A DNA stretch of 64,000 bases. It comes from Eulemur rufifrons. Lineage: Eukaryota; Chordata; Mammalia; Primates; Lemuridae. The notes beneath the pieces are model-generated. The model was given only the letters and a program-made list of their open reading frames with translations, had not been told where the DNA came from and ran no database searches. Location: NCBI RefSeq assembly GCF_041146395.1, contig NC_091008.1:4539501-4603500 (forward strand), given 5' to 3'. The position numbers and the translations under genes are program-made. Positions 13,100 to 27,573 of the stretch are shown one piece after another. Position 1 is the stretch's first letter. Each line of letters opens with the position of its first letter.

Positions 13100-13587
13100 T
13101 CTATCCAAGAGGGCTCGGATCTCAGCAAACAGGTTATGGTGGCAAAACAGGTTATGAGAGGGAGAGAAGAGGTTTGGCTAGCAAAGGTGGTCTTGTTATG
13201 TTGGTGAAAACTCCCAGGTAGGAGCCCTTGGAGAGAACAGCTGGGAAATGTTTCTTTCAGGCTTTTAAAGATGTCAGACTCTCAGATCATCTTTCCCAGA
13301 TCTGGACAAGGGAAGTCCCGCTACATCATGCAGATTCTCTGCAGATGCAAATGTCTCCCCGACCAAAGACAGCTTTGCAAGGCTATTTCTGTCAGCTGGC
13401 TTTCTGACAGCCGTCTCAAAATACGTCAAAGAAATACATTTCGGGGTGAAATATTTTTATTTCCTTCAGTGCTTTTCATGAAGACTTCGTAGCCTTTCAG
13501 GAAATTCCTACAATGATCAATAATGTTATTTACAATTTTTATCTTCCTCAGCAAGAGTTTCCTAGAATAGTAAAGCTATGTTGATGT

Positions 13588-13930
13588 GGCCGGGTGCTGT
13601 GGCTCACGCCTGTAATCCTAGCACTCTGGGAGGCCGAGGCGAGAACATCGCTCGAGGTCAGGAGTTCGAGACCAGCCTGAGCAAGAGCGAGACCCCGTCT
13701 CTACTAAAAATAGAAAGAAATTAACTGGACAACTAAAAATATATAGAAATTTATATTTCTATATAAACATAATAGGCATGGTGGCGCATGCCTGTAGTCC
13801 CAGCTACTCGGGAGGCTGAGGCAGGAGGATCGCTTGAGCCCAGGAGTTGGAGGTTGCTGTGAGCGAGGCTGATGCCATGGCACTGTAGCCCAGGCAACAG
13901 AGTGAGACTCTGTCTCAAAAAAAAAAAATA
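13588..13930 (+). mobile_element. Alu, full dimer
   Basis: Starts ggccgggtgctgtggctc. The linker is altered to a palindromic atagaaatttatatttctat. Sits in the loop between the inverted-repeat arms. Confidence 0.95.
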
Positions 13931-14273
13931 TCTGTGTTGATGAAAGCTAGGAATAAGAAAAGCCCGTAAATATATACAGTATGCTACATGGGTGTATATA
14001 GTTCTGGTTCTCACTGAGAAAGGAAAATTTGAGCTCATGTCTAAAGGAATGAGAGAGTGACTCATGCCAACATCTGAAAGCAGAGGTTCCAAGCCAGGTC
14101 CACGCCCAACATTTGCAGAGTATAAATGGAGCTCAACACATCCTATGCTTAAATATTTAGAAGTTATAAACCAAGTTAGCAAACTCTTAAATAAAATGTT
14201 TTAGGCATCTACCTTGATAAAGAATAGCTTTATAATGTCTGTGTTAAAAAATGTGTAAACCTATGGTTTTATG

Positions 14274-14478
14274 TGCTTGAAAAACATCAACTGGTGTATT
14301 CATACTTGTGTATATCTGGATATCCTATTGATGTTTGGATGAATAGTAAAATAAGAACACACTTACTTTAGAATTCACTATACAGTATACTTATTTCATA
14401 AAATTTTATTTCTGTGCCTTCATTTCAGCAAAATCGGGAATTCAGTTGTTATAATAAAGATTTGTACATGTTTCATTT
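14274..14478 (-). repeat. Inverted repeat arm B
   Basis: Reverse-complement partner of 12895-13099. The LTR sequence flanking arm A is missing on both sides here, so this is an internal piece, not a full independent LTR. No A-tail or target-site duplication is visible. The loop between arms is 1174 bp and includes an Alu. Confidence 0.85.
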
Positions 14479-14503
14479 GTATATCAACCACAATGATCTA
14501 AAG

Positions 14504-14575
14504 AGATGCTGTCCTATGTGGTAGCCACTAGCCATATGTAGCCATTGAACACCTGAAATGAGGCATTTCCAAATT
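14504..14575 (+). mobile_element. hAT-Charlie MITE fragment
   Basis: gctgtcctatgtggtagccactagccatatgtagcc and acctgaaatgaggc match the terminal part of a MER5-group element. Truncated by the Alu at 14579. Confidence 0.55.
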
Positions 14576-14578
14576 AAT

Positions 14579-14920
14579 GCCAGGCACGGTGGTGGCTCAC
14601 ACCTGTAATCCTAGCACTCTTGGGAGGCTGAGGCGGGTGGATTGTTTGAGCTCAGGAGTTCAAGACCAGCCTCAGCAAGAGCGAGACCCCATCTCTACTA
14701 AAAAAAAAAAAAAAAAATAGAAAAAAATTAGCTGGACAATTAAAAATATATATGGAAAAAATTAGCCAGGCATGGTGGCGCATGCCTGTAGTCCCAGCTG
14801 CTCGGGAGGCTGAGGCAGGAGGATCGCTTGAGCCCAGGAGTTTGAGGTTGCTGTGAGCGAGGCTGACGCCACGGCACTCTAGCCCGGGCAACAGAGCGAG
14901 ACACTGTCTCAAAAAAAAAG
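14579..14920 (+). mobile_element. Alu, full dimer
   Basis: ggtggtggctcacacc shows a 3-bp duplication near the 5' end. The mid A-tract is 17 A. Truncates a hAT remnant. Confidence 0.95.
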
Positions 14921-14929
14921 ATAATTGTC

Positions 14930-14990
14930 AGCTGGGCATGGTGATTCACACTTACAGTCCCAGCAAGCTGGAAGGACAGGTGGGAGGAGG
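14930..14990 (+). mobile_element. Alu 5' fragment
   Basis: gctgggcatggtgattcacacttacagtcccagc directly follows the previous Alu tail, then decays. Confidence 0.6.
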
Positions 14991-15227
14991 GGAGCATGTA
15001 TGAACCTGCTGGCTGCTAAGACACGTGCGCTGCTGGAAGAACAGAGGTTTCATTCCCACGAGAAAACCTTTACCCAGTGGGTACAGGAGCGAGCGGGTAA
15101 CGCTTTCTTAATCTGCCCTAAATAAACAGTGTTGAGGTGCCTTTTCACCGAGATCGTCCAAAATGGTAGCAACTTGGCACAGACGGCCGCTGTGACTACT
15201 TGCAATGTGAATAGTTCAAACTGGTTA

Positions 15228-15380
<153 letters not shown>

Positions 15381-15439
15381 ACCATTAGGTTTCTTAGAAA
15401 GCTCATTAAAAGGGCACTGAGCCCAGGCAATGGCTCCTT

Positions 15440-15732
15440 CCTGGCTAGAGTGCAGTGGCATGATCATAGCTCACTGCAACTTCAAACTCTTGGCTCAAGC
15501 GATCCTCCTGCCTCAGCCTCCCGAGTAGCTGGGACTACAGGCATGTGCCACCATGCCCGGCTAATTTTTTCTATATATATTTTTAGTTGTCCAGATAATT
15601 TCTTTCTATTTTTTAGTAGAGACGGGGTCTCGCTCTTGCTCAGGCTGGTCTCGAACTTCTGACCTCGAGCGATCCTCCCGCCTCAGCCTCCCAGAGTGCT
15701 AGGATTACAGGCGTGAGCCACCGCGCCCGGCC
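15440..15732 (-). mobile_element. Alu lacking the 3' tail region
   Basis: Starts inside the antisense right arm (gctagagtgcagtggcatgatcatagctcactgc), with no T-tract visible. Confidence 0.9.
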
Positions 15733-15740
15733 AGTTTTAA

Positions 15741-16089
<349 letters not shown>

Positions 16090-16803
16090 AGTTTTAAGTT
16101 TCTTAAGCACAGCCCTTGCTATCCAGTTCCTGCCCACCTGAAAAGCTGTGCAGTTTAGGACCAGTCTCCTGCTCCTACCCCTCACCTGACATACAGTGGC
16201 GAGACAGGCACAGGAGAAAGACAACAATCATCTCAAGATTTTCAAAAATATTCAGCAACGTAACTTTTACAGGTTTCTTTTTTTTCCTCATCAAATCTGT
16301 AGAAGAGGCATCATTCCTGTTTACAAAAGAGTAAATAGATTTGTGAATTCCTATTTAGTGACCAAAAGGGAACCCCTGGTGTAAGGACAAAAGGACCATA
16401 AAGAAAAATAAATAATAAAATCACTGTAAACCTGGGTGAGGTTATTAGTTAATAGTTTCCATGGGAAATCTAGAATGCTTAGATTATAAAAGGCTTAATT
16501 AGTCTTACTGTATCACCACTACTAAAAAGATTTTCCAGGTGAGCAGCTGTGAGCTCTAAGAAGATATCTATTTCTGCTCCACTGGTGCCAGAACAATGTT
16601 TTTACAGTATAGAATTTCTGCTTGGAATTCTTCTAAATTCAAGACTATAAACAAAACAAGTGTGAAACCAAGTATCATATTTTTAAACCATGTAGAAAGG
16701 TATATACCATCATATATATATGCATGGTGCAAAAAAATGGCATACAGGTGGAAAGGAATTAGAGAAGAACCTTTGACCATTGGATTTTATGAAATAAATG
16801 CTC

Positions 16804-17077
16804 AATCGTTTGAGCTCAGGAGTTCAAGACCAGCCTGAGCAAGAGCGAGAGCCCGTCTCTACTAAAAAAATAGAAAGAAATTAGCTAGACATCTAAAAAT
16901 ATATAGAAAAATCAGCCAGGCATGGTGGCGCATGCCTGTAGTCCCAGCTACTCGGGAGGCTGAGGCAGGAGGATCGCTTGAGCCCAGGAGTTGGAGGTTG
17001 CTGTGAGTGAGGCTGACGCCATGGCACTCTAGCCCGGGCAACAGAGCGAGACTCTGTCAAAAAAACAACAAAAAAAA
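16804..17077 (+). mobile_element. Alu, 5' truncated
   Basis: Begins within the left arm (cgtttgagctcaggagttc). Tail aaaaaacaacaaaaaaaac. Confidence 0.9.
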
Positions 17078-17594
17078 CCCCCAAACAAATGAACGAAGAA
17101 GGAAAGAAATGTTCAATTTATACTGGGAGATTAAAAAAAAAAAAAAAAAGCAGACTAGAATACATTTTATGTCGCATCAGTTCTCCAGGTACAAAAATCC
17201 TTCCAAATCATACATATCACACTGGATACAGTCCGAATTGATAAAAAATAAATTACCAAATTAAGTATATTCATAGAGATAAATCTTTTATGTAAGCCCC
17301 AAACATAAAACAGTCTTTTTATTTTTCCATTGCTTTCTGTTTTCTTTCTCCTCTCTGGAAGGCATTTTTTTTTGCGTTTAATTTAAAATAACCAAATGGC
17401 ATCTACAAACAACTTAGTAAAACTTAGTGATAACTAGCGAAGATGTTTGTAGTGTCTATGTCAGAAAGAAGGGGCTCATACTGAGTCCGTAAAGATTTCC
17501 TCTGCAAATAAGAAAAAGGTATAAGCTCAGAAGCCCGCAGTGCTGTTTCCATTTCAGTTCCATTGCGATTTTATTATGCCATGAGTGTTCCTTT

Positions 17595-17614
17595 CCATCC
17601 ATCCATCCATCCAT
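17595..17614 (+). repeat. (CCAT)n microsatellite
   Basis: Five consecutive ccat units. Confidence 0.9.
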
Positions 17615-18153
17615 GCAGCCACCGTTCTACAAGTAGTCGCCACCTGTAGGATCCCTATCCAGCCTTCAATATGGCAGGAGACGCTACTGTTGCTGCCTCT
17701 ACATCCCCTGGGCTCTCAGGTCTCTTGAACCACAAAAGCACACCCAGCTTGCAGGGCAGGCGAGCAGTGCTGATGCGTTAACACCTCCAGGTGCAACTCT
17801 CAGTGAACGATGAACAAAGGCGGTGGATAAATCCCGTAACTCCTCTCTTCCCAGGTGGGACAACTGGGAGGTGCACGGTCCTGTCTCTCGGTGGTCCCCT
17901 CTGGGACCCAATTGCTCCTTATACACACTGCATTGCTTTCCTTTCCCTGTCAGCACTTCCTAAAACCACTTCTCAAATCCTTGCACTGGGGACGGCTCCT
18001 TAAGAAAAATCCTGACTCCAAACCTGTCCTGTGTGAATGCGGGATTTCTCTCTCATCCATCTGTGCTCTCAGAGAGCTTGTTTGGTTTGCATTGCTCTCG
18101 TAGAACGTCCTACTTGTTGACCTGTGTTTGCAAGGCTGCAATCTCTCTTCCAT

Positions 18154-18495
18154 CTTATTTATTTATTTATTTTTTGAGACAGAGTCTCGCTTTGTTGCCC
18201 AGGCTAGAGTGAGTGCCGTGGCGTCAGTCTCGCTCACAGCAACCTCCAACTCCTGGGCTCAAGCGATCCTCCTGCCTCAGCCTCCCGAGTAGCTGGGACT
18301 ACAGGCATGCGCCACCAGGCCTGGCTCATTTTTTCTATATATATTTTTAGTTGTCCAGATAATTTCTTTCTATTTTTAGTAGAGATGGGGTCTCGCTCTT
18401 GCTCAGGCTGGTCTCGAACTCCTGACCTCAAACAATCCTCCCGCCTCGGCCTCCCAGAATGCTAGGGTTACAGGCGTGAGCCACCGCGCCCGGCT
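18154..18495 (-). mobile_element. Alu, full dimer
   Basis: Tail read as tatttatttatttatttttt. Carries the agagtgagtgcc mark. Confidence 0.95.
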
Positions 18496-18626
18496 CTTTT
18501 CCATTTTAAATTGTAAACTTCATGAGAACAAGAATCTCGCTTACCTAGGGTTTACTGCACACGGAGTGGTACATTTTCCTATAAATTTTATCTTTTTGTT
18601 TCATTTGGATTTTTTTTCATATCTAT

Positions 18627-18976
<350 letters not shown>

Positions 18977-19506
18977 TCATATCTATTTTTAAAAAAGAAA
19001 CTACCATGCCACAGTTTTCCTCTTTCCTTGGGCATATTCCTCTTCTTGTCCTCATGGAAGATTCCTTGGAGTCTGATATATCATCATATTCTGTGATTTC
19101 ATTATGGGCACACTTGCAGTCTCTACTTTCAAGGTACTGACTTCAACATATATCAATCAAATTTACTTTATTGGTAAGGTATTTAGGTATTTTATATTGG
19201 TACTTATGTTTTGTCCAATTATTGTATTTTGAGCTGAGCGAGATTAACTGAAGTCTATCATCATGAACATATTTCTGTCTAGTTCTTTTTTCCCCCATAA
19301 CATTGGCTTAGTGAATATTGTGGCTATTGTGTTGTTTGCATACATATTGACAACTTCTATATCTTCATTAAACTCTTTAGCATTACAAAGTATACTAATT
19401 GTGTCTTAATCCGAATTCTATCTTGTCTAATATTAAGTTCCCAACCCCGTCTCCCTGTTTATTCACTTTGTCTCGTTATTTTACACATTTAATTTATTAA
19501 AAATAA

Positions 19507-19846
<340 letters not shown>

Positions 19847-19857
19847 TAAAGATTTAC

Positions 19858-20334
<477 letters not shown>

Positions 20335-21705
20335 TAATGAATTGACTCTTTTATTGTTATGAAATCTCTTTTCTTTCTAATAATACTTTGCCTTGAAGCC
20401 TATCATAGTTGATATTAATATGCCTGTTCCATCCTTTGTATGCTTACTGCATGCATACCTACCTTTGCCTTGCCTTTATGTTCAATCTCTGTGTGTTTTT
20501 ATATTTATAGTGCATCTGTGGGAAACAGCATATATTAATAGCTGAGTATTGCTTTTTAATCCTTTCTAATAATCACTGATTTTTAAGTAGAGTGTTTTAG
20601 ACTATTAACATCTAATGTAATTATCAACATGATTAGGTTTAGGTTGCCCATTGTATTGTTTTCTGTTTGTCCCCTCTGTTTCTTGTCTGCTTGTTTTTCT
20701 GTTTCATATTTCCTGCCTTCTTTTGGATTATTTCAATATGTTACAGAATTTCATTTTAATCTATGGGCTTATAAACTATATATATTTGTATTAATTTTTA
20801 GTGGCTATGGTAGACATTACAATATACACTCTTCTTGCATTTTACCTAGAGTTAATATTGTGCCACGTCCTATAAAATATGGAAACCTGACAACCACATA
20901 GACTATTTACTTTCCCCATCCTTCACTCTGTATGTTGCCAAATGCGTAACATCTGCATACGTTATAAACCGCATAGAACAATGTTGTGATTTTGTTTAAG
21001 CAGCAATATATATTTTAAGAAATTGACAGGGAAATATTTTATGTTTACTCAAATAATTATGATGTATTCATTTTTCACCCAGAACAATAGAAAGAGACAA
21101 TCAAGGAAAGCAGTCCCAGGGTTGACGCAATGGCTCCAGGAAGTCGTCAAAGACCAGAGTCTTCCTATCTTCCTCCTCTGCCATCCACATCGAATCGGTT
21201 TAGACCACAGGCTTGTGCCTTCCTAGACACATCATGGCTGTTCCATTTTAGGAGGCACCATCTGCAGACATACTGATGTCCAGGTGTCTCATTCTATACT
21301 TTCCAAGAAGTGCATCCTGGGGACTCATGCCCGTTCCTTTGAATAAGGTCATCTGTCATCGTCAGCATTTTCGTCCTGTCTCATGGGAGGTAGGCTCTTT
21401 ACTTTAGAAAGGAGGAAAGGAAGAGGAATGGCTGCTATGTAGAAAATCAAAAGCTCCTGCCATAGCTGTTTGCTTCTATTTATTGGCAGTGGCTACTAAG
21501 GGCACTATATTTAGAAAAATTGAAGACTCAGTTTAGAACTAACGACTCTGATCAACATGCAACGTCTGCCGTGCATATGGGAAAAAAAAAACAAAACGGT
21601 GGGATGTTTTTCATTTATTGCCTTAAAATGTCTCATAGTATACTGGAATTATTGCCTTTGACACTAAATCCGTCGAGCACTCAGTGCTTTAGAAATTCAC
21701 TAACT

Positions 21706-21819
21706 TTAAACTTTAGTTTAAATTAGTCTAAATTTAGTTTAAATTTAGCCTAAATTTAAACTTTAGTTTAAATTAGTCTAAATTTAGTTTAAATTTAGCC
21801 TAAATTTAAACTTTAGTTT
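21706..21819 (+). repeat. 50-bp AT-rich tandem repeat, about 2.2 units
   Basis: aaactttagtttaaatta begins at 21708 and 21758, with a third partial copy at 21808. The two full units look identical. The unit is rich in TTTAAA/TAGTTTAAA palindromes. Confidence 0.95.
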
Positions 21820-21999
21820 TAGAACACACAGCTACTATCTTAAGATGCTCACTTGCCTCTAGAACTCCTGCTCTGCATGACGGTTAGCTTTTACATTTAA
21901 CTTTAGGTTCAACCAGATACCAATTCCATAGTAGTTATTAGTTCAGAGCCCAGTCTTACCTAAACTGAACAATTACTAGCATCTTAACATAAATCTACA

Positions 22000-22140
22000 T
22001 AGGGCTACATGTGGTGGTATGAGCCTGTAATCCCAGCTACTTGGGAGGCTTGAGGTGGGAAGATCACTTGAGGCCAGGAGTTTGAGAACAGCCTGGGCAA
22101 CATAGCAAGACCCTGTTTGAAAAAAAATTAAAAATAAAAA
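22000..22140 (+). mobile_element. FLAM-type monomer
   Basis: gggctacatgtggtggtatgagcctg through gaccctgtttgaaaaaaaatt is one old monomer. Confidence 0.8.
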
Positions 22141-23022
22141 AATTCACATAAGATTGTCCACCACCCCACCTTGCTTCACACTCCAGCATAATTCCCAAGG
22201 AGCAAAGTTTAGCATAAAGTAATTAATTATTAATGGTGATGCTTTGGTCAATTTTAATGAAGATCATTGGTGATAGAGAAGCCTTCCTAGAGACTCTCAT
22301 TGCTCCGCATATTACAAGGTCAATACTGATTAAGTCCAAATTTGAAACTCTGCTACAGAATATTTTTAATATTTAGCTAACTGGTCTTCTGTATCCTAGA
22401 ACAATCCCAAAACTGCAACATTTTTTATCAGTAAATGCATACAATTAAAGCCAACAATTGCTGTCTCAAGCATTGGCTGACACAACTTGAAATCAAATTA
22501 ACAAACAAGCCATCTCAGCTTTGATAAACTTAACATTGGTCTAGCTTAACTAATATGTAATAACACGTGTAACATAGAATAACCATAATACATATCTTAT
22601 TTATTATGTGTCTTCTGTGTTTTTCTTTTTTCTTGAGGATTCTTTTACTATATATTTTGGAGAGGAAAAATCAAAATTTTTATTTTTGAGAAAATTAAAA
22701 ATGATATATCACATACTCAACATCTTATGTTTTAATTAAAGCTTTGTAAATGACAAGAAAATGGGGGCAGAATTATGGAGGGGAATGACAGGAATTTCCT
22801 AAAAACAAGGAGCTAAGCTTACAGAATATTGAAATAGCACTAACCTCTTTCCATCTCCACATCCCTTGACAGTGTGTCGGTCAATATTCAATAAAGCGTA
22901 CACTCAAAATCACTGTAGGTGCTTTGAGCAGAAAGGTATTGAATAGAGGAAATTGGGTCCTGACAACAATTTTTGAATGGCTGGTGTAGACGGCTCTAGG
23001 TTGAGTCTTTAATGACGATTCC

Positions 23023-23236
23023 GGCCGTGCGAGGTGGCTCACGCCTGTAATCCCAGCACTCTGGGAGGCCGAGGAGGGAGGATCGCTCGAGGTCAGGAGT
23101 TTGAGACCAGCATGAGCAAGAGCGAGACCCCGTCTCTACTAAAAATAGAAAGAAAATTAGCTGGACAACTAAAAATATATAGAAAAAATTAGCCAGGCAT
23201 GGTGGCGCATGTCTGTACTCCCAGCTACCCGGGAGT
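23023..23236 (+). mobile_element. Alu, 3' truncated without tail
   Basis: Left arm, linker and the first 50 bp or so of right arm, then a sharp break after gctacccgggagt with no A-tail. A later deletion is the likely cause. Confidence 0.9.
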
Positions 23237-23606
23237 ACAGATCTCTGACAATAACTTCATATCTAGGTGCCCTCGAGAGGGAATGCTGGGAGCAATTGAA
23301 GGTATAGCTCTTAACTGGCAGTTCAGAATTTGATGACCAATATTTTAAGGGAGTTTCTTTTGTATTTGGCAGCAGTATTTCCCTTTTACTCTGTCTCACA
23401 GATGAGAATTATTTGACCTTCACTTTTTCTCTAATCCCTACACCTTATTCTTCCTCCATTCTCAAAGGTCTCCCAAATCTAAGAAACCCTAAAGTGATCC
23501 CTGAAAGAAACATTGGAAGGCCTTTCATCTGATTTGAAATGGGAGAATCATTTAACTTAGTTTCAAGCTCTTTGGAAACTTGGACAGGTTACTAAACTTA
23601 ATACTA

Positions 23607-23884
23607 GGCTGGGTGCGGTGGCTCACGTCTGTAATCTTAGCACTCTGGGAGGCCGAGGCAGGAGGATCATTTGAGCTCAGCAGTTCGAAACCAGCCTGAG
23701 CAAGAGCAAGACCCCGTCTCTACCAAAAATAGAAAAATTAGCTGGGCATGGTGGTTGTGCACCTGTAGTCCCAGCTACTCGGGAGGCTGAGGCAAAGAGG
23801 ATTGCTTGAGCCCCGGAGTTTGAGGTTGCTGTGAGCTCACTCTACCCAGGGTGACGGAGTGAAACTCTGTCTCAAAAAAAGAGA
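23607..23884 (+). mobile_element. Alu with short linker
   Basis: Lacks the extended AT-rich linker (aaaaatagaaaaattagctggg), so older or ancestral type. Tail aaaaaaagagag. Confidence 0.9.
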
Positions 23885-24058
23885 GCATTCTCTTTCCAGT
23901 TGTCGCCTTTGTCCGGACCTGATGTCAACTTGGTGGCACCAAAGAAGATACATGAAGATACTGTGACTTCTATCCCTGCATTTCCCACAAGGTAAATATG
24001 GATCAACTAAATTAGAATGCAAGAAAAAAATGGTTTCATTTTGAGTCAGAGTCCTAAG

Positions 24059-24100
24059 TGAAATAAATAAATAAACAAACAAACAAACAAATAAAACAAA
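24059..24100 (+). repeat. (AAAT)n(AAAC)n microsatellite
   Basis: Alternating aaat and aaac tetranucleotides, about ten units. Confidence 0.85.
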
Positions 24101-24276
24101 GAAAAAAATGATTTCACCTACTTAACATTTGTTTTTCAGTTTATAAATCTCTAGAACTGCGGAAACAGCTTTGTAATCCTGGGGTGATACGGTGGTTTGC
24201 GTCAGAACTCCTTGGTGCAAACAGAGTAGGTGCCTGAGTCCTCGTCTCTTAAGAAACATGAATCAAGGGTGCTTTA

Positions 24277-24627
<351 letters not shown>

Positions 24628-24934
24628 TGGGGTGCTGTATATATCTGGACCAATAGCACCCTCTATGGTGTGGGTAATGAATGAAGGCCGGCTCTGCGTT
24701 CATTACATTTGCTGCATTTAAATTAGGACTTCTTGGACCAGCTCAGGGATTCTGAACTTACTGCAAGGGGCTCTTACTCATATATGCTCACTATAGACTG
24801 AAAGAGTAACATGCACCATACACGTATGCATTGTTATCTTCTACATGTATGAAGATGCCACTGTAATGGATAAACTACAGAAGTGCCTGTCACCGAATTC
24901 AGAGTGGCTGTTTCACTGCACAGGGCTACATCAC

Positions 24935-25130
24935 GGAGGACAGCCTTTGGAGTCAAACAGACTGGATAAGCAATCTAACCTGGTCATTTAGTAAATCTTT
25001 AAGTTCCACTTTCTTCATCTATAAAACGGAAATAGTAAGATTTATCACACAGAATTGTTACAAGAATTAAATGAGAATGAAATGCTTGGCCTATAGCAGA
25101 TCCTCAATAAACGATATCTATTATTATTAT
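24935..25130 (+). repeat. MIR
   Basis: Sense MIR order: tttggagtcaaacagactgg, ttccactttcttcatctataaaacg, gttacaagaattaaatgag, cagatcctcaataaacg. Confidence 0.7.
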
Positions 25131-25614
25131 TTCCGTCAACATGTATTTTCTTTGTCAACTGATAGTCTCATGTGGGAGTCTATTTGGGTCTTTTTCTCAT
25201 CCATCTATTGGGATGGTGCGAATTTCTTATCTATTTGTAGATGCTTTCCATTTATTCAAGACATCAATACTCTGTCAGGTGTGTTGTAAACATCTTACTC
25301 TCTAGCAAAACTTTCCTAGCCTCTAGGAAGCCAATTTTGTAGACATCATGTTCCCAGAAATAGAATCGAATGGAGAAACTAGTTCAGAGCAAAAGAAATG
25401 CATGTAAATTAATAAGGAAAAACTCTTTCTAAATATCCAGTGGGTTAGTGCTCCCTGACAGTAAGAAGAGGCAACAAAGAGGAAAAAAATGTAGACTCTT
25501 TTAATTGGATTCACCCTGTTGAACAGTCTAAAGTTAAGACGAATGTCTCTTTTTGGCTTAAAATGGATATACTCTCTGGCCTAGGGCTCGGAGGAGAAGA
25601 GTCAAGTGTGATGG

Positions 25615-25765
25615 CTAAAAAAAATGGGCCTAGGGTGTCTGGGTTTAAATTTTGAATTTACAACTAATAAGTTGAGAGGCCTCGGGCAGACTACTTAACA
25701 TTAGTGTGTTCAGCTTCTCACCTACAACTGGGACCGGCAATAGATTAATATATAAGTAGGTGTCA
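25615..25765 (+). repeat. MIR fragment
   Basis: gtgtctgggtttaaattttg, ttgagaggcctcgggcagactactt and cagcttctcacctacaactggg correspond to the sense MIR core, immediately before the MaLR LTR. Confidence 0.55.
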
Positions 25766-25796
25766 AGCAAAGATGGCTGCCGGGGACTCATGATCA

Positions 25797-26245
25797 GTGT
25801 AGTGGGTTGAATAGAGTCCCCCCCGCACCCCAAATTCATGCCCACCTGGAACCTCAGAATGTGACCTTATTTGGAATAAGAGTCTTTGCAGATATAATTA
25901 AGGCAGGGATCCAGGTGAGACGATACTAGATTAGGGTGGGCTCTGAATCCAATGTGAGTGAGTTTAGATGAGATAGAAAAATGGAGGACCCATAGACACG
26001 GGAGAAGGTAAGGTGAAGATGGAGGCAGAGTTTGGAGGGATGTGTCTAGGAGCCTAGGAATGCCCAAGATTGCCAGCAACCACCGGAAGCTAGGAGAGAG
26101 GTACAGGGTGATTTCTCCCTCAGGGCCTCCAGATAGAACGAACCATCATGACACCTTGATTTTGGACACTGAGCTTCCAGAATGAGAGAAAAATATTTGT
26201 TATTTTAAGCCACCAAGGTTGTGGTGATTTGTTATGGCGGCCCTG
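25797..26245 (+). mobile_element. MaLR (MLT1-like) LTR
   Basis: Starts with gtagtgggttgaatagagtccccc, then cctcagaatgtgaccttatttgg, agtctttgcagatataatta, a purine-rich middle, and ends taagccaccaaggttgtggtg...gttatggcggccctgggaaactgcg. This order is that of MLT1-type ERVL-MaLR LTRs, common solo LTRs in mammals. No coding capacity. Confidence 0.75.
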
Positions 26246-26589
26246 GGAAACTGCGAAGTCACTGTCAGGAAGTCATTGTCTCCTGCGGGGGCCAGGATGA
26301 GCTAAAGTTCACAAGAACTTTGATAACAAGGCCTTTAAGAGTTGAGGCAAGAGAGAGAAATCATCTCTCTGAACAGGAAAGTCCGCAAGTAGGCAGTGGC
26401 TAAGTACCCTAAGAGGAGACTGAATTTGACAGGCAGAAATGGGTTTGCAGAGGTGGCAAGACTTAAGACATTCAGAGGATGTCAACTGGCCCAGTTTAGC
26501 TGCAGTCTGCCTACAGAAAGCAGCCTGGAGAAGCAGGTTGCTGTTAGAAGGTTCCAGAAACGATGTGTGTGTACATTAACATATTTGTA
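26246..26589. other. Intergenic sequence, nothing recognised
   Basis: Unique sequence between the MaLR LTR and a MIR. Confidence 0.45.
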
Positions 26590-26725
26590 TGCCACAGAAA
26601 TTTTGGGCTGGTATCAAGATCCTCCAGCCTCCTATTGTTATTTTATATAGAGAGAAGGAAATTAAAGGATCAATTTGCTTTCCCCAAGGTCAGATAGCTA
26701 AGTCTGTAAACAAGCCAGGATGAAA
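26590..26725 (-). repeat. MIR fragment
   Basis: Antisense core: gagagaaggaaattaaaggatc, ttgctttccccaaggtcagatagctaa, caagccaggatgaaaagtctgg. Confidence 0.55.
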
Positions 26726-27243
26726 AGTCTGGATGTTTCTGTTTATTACTCAAGTCATCTTCGCAGTAAATCTTTTAAATACTCCTTCTCCTCTGGCCTA
26801 AATTTTTAAAAATTTTACTGCTAAATATAAATGAACTGTTACTTTTTGAGCTCCAGTTATTTATATTCAATATTAGCTACTTATCTGGTTATAGCTTAGA
26901 CCCACACACAATAAATCTTTTCATGAAAATTCTTAGTGGTGTTGCTGGGCACCGTCCCAACATTCGCTTCCTTCTTTCCTAACCTTAGTGTACGCCTTGC
27001 GAGTCTGGAAAGATCACCATTTTAAATGTTTGATTTCCTATACTACGTTACATAGTAAGTGTTTCAGTATGGAAAATTATAAATAGAAAACGGACCCATT
27101 ATCTCACTGCTCAGCTAATTCTTTCTGACTTTTTCTTTTTTGAAATAAAATACCCGGTAAGAAAATTCAAGTACTACAGAAAAATAAACAGTGGACACAG
27201 TAAGTAGAAACTCTCCTTAGTTGGCTCTGAGGTCTTTCCCAAA

Positions 27244-27273
27244 CTCTCTCTCTCTCTATATATATATATATAT
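27244..27273 (+). repeat. (CT)n(TA)n microsatellite
   Basis: About seven CT units followed by about eight TA units, inside an old L1 3' region. Confidence 0.9.
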
Positions 27274-27573
27274 CACCAATGCATTCTTCTGTGTCTTTGC
27301 AGAAAAAAAAAGTTATGTACAATGTAGATTTTTTTTCTTATTGTAACACTACACACGTCACGTGCCTTGCTTTTTAATTTTTCCTTCAACATATATCAGA
27401 AACTCTTTTGATATTGCAACGTATAGAATAATTTCATTCTGAAAAACTTTATTCTACTCCATTATAAGGGTGTGCTACCATTTCTTTAACCTCCTCCCTA
27501 TTACTTCCAGTTTTTTTTAAATGAAAAACAGTGCTGAATATCTTTTTTTTTTTTTTAATTTTTTTCTATTTGC

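Larger units (their letters stand above)
12545..13470 (+). mobile_element. Probable solo LTR of an ERVL-like family, interrupted by an Alu monomer
   Basis: Sequence begins tgtgggagccaaaag and ends near atttatttccttca, consistent with TG...CA termini, and is about 770 bp after removing the inserted Alu monomer (12640-12787). Internal phrases such as ccccgaccaaagacag and cgtctcaaaatacgtcaaag resemble placental ERVL LTRs of the MER21 kind from memory. There is no internal retroviral coding region. Family name is tentative. Confidence 0.5.
16090..18153. other. Intergenic sequence around one truncated Alu
   Basis: Apart from the Alu at 16804-17077 and a CCAT microsatellite, nothing recognised. 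The GC-richer part 17700-18110 gives short overlapping ORFs in both strands without protein-like features. Confidence 0.45.
21091..23022. other. Intergenic sequence with a tandem repeat and a FLAM
   Basis: Beyond the 50-bp tandem repeat (21706) and FLAM (22000) nothing is recognised. 22140-22980 is AT-rich and unique. Confidence 0.5.

Noticed and set aside
20629..20901. 90-codon ORF with hydrophobic stretches
   Set aside because: Antisense of an old L1 ORF2 fragment.
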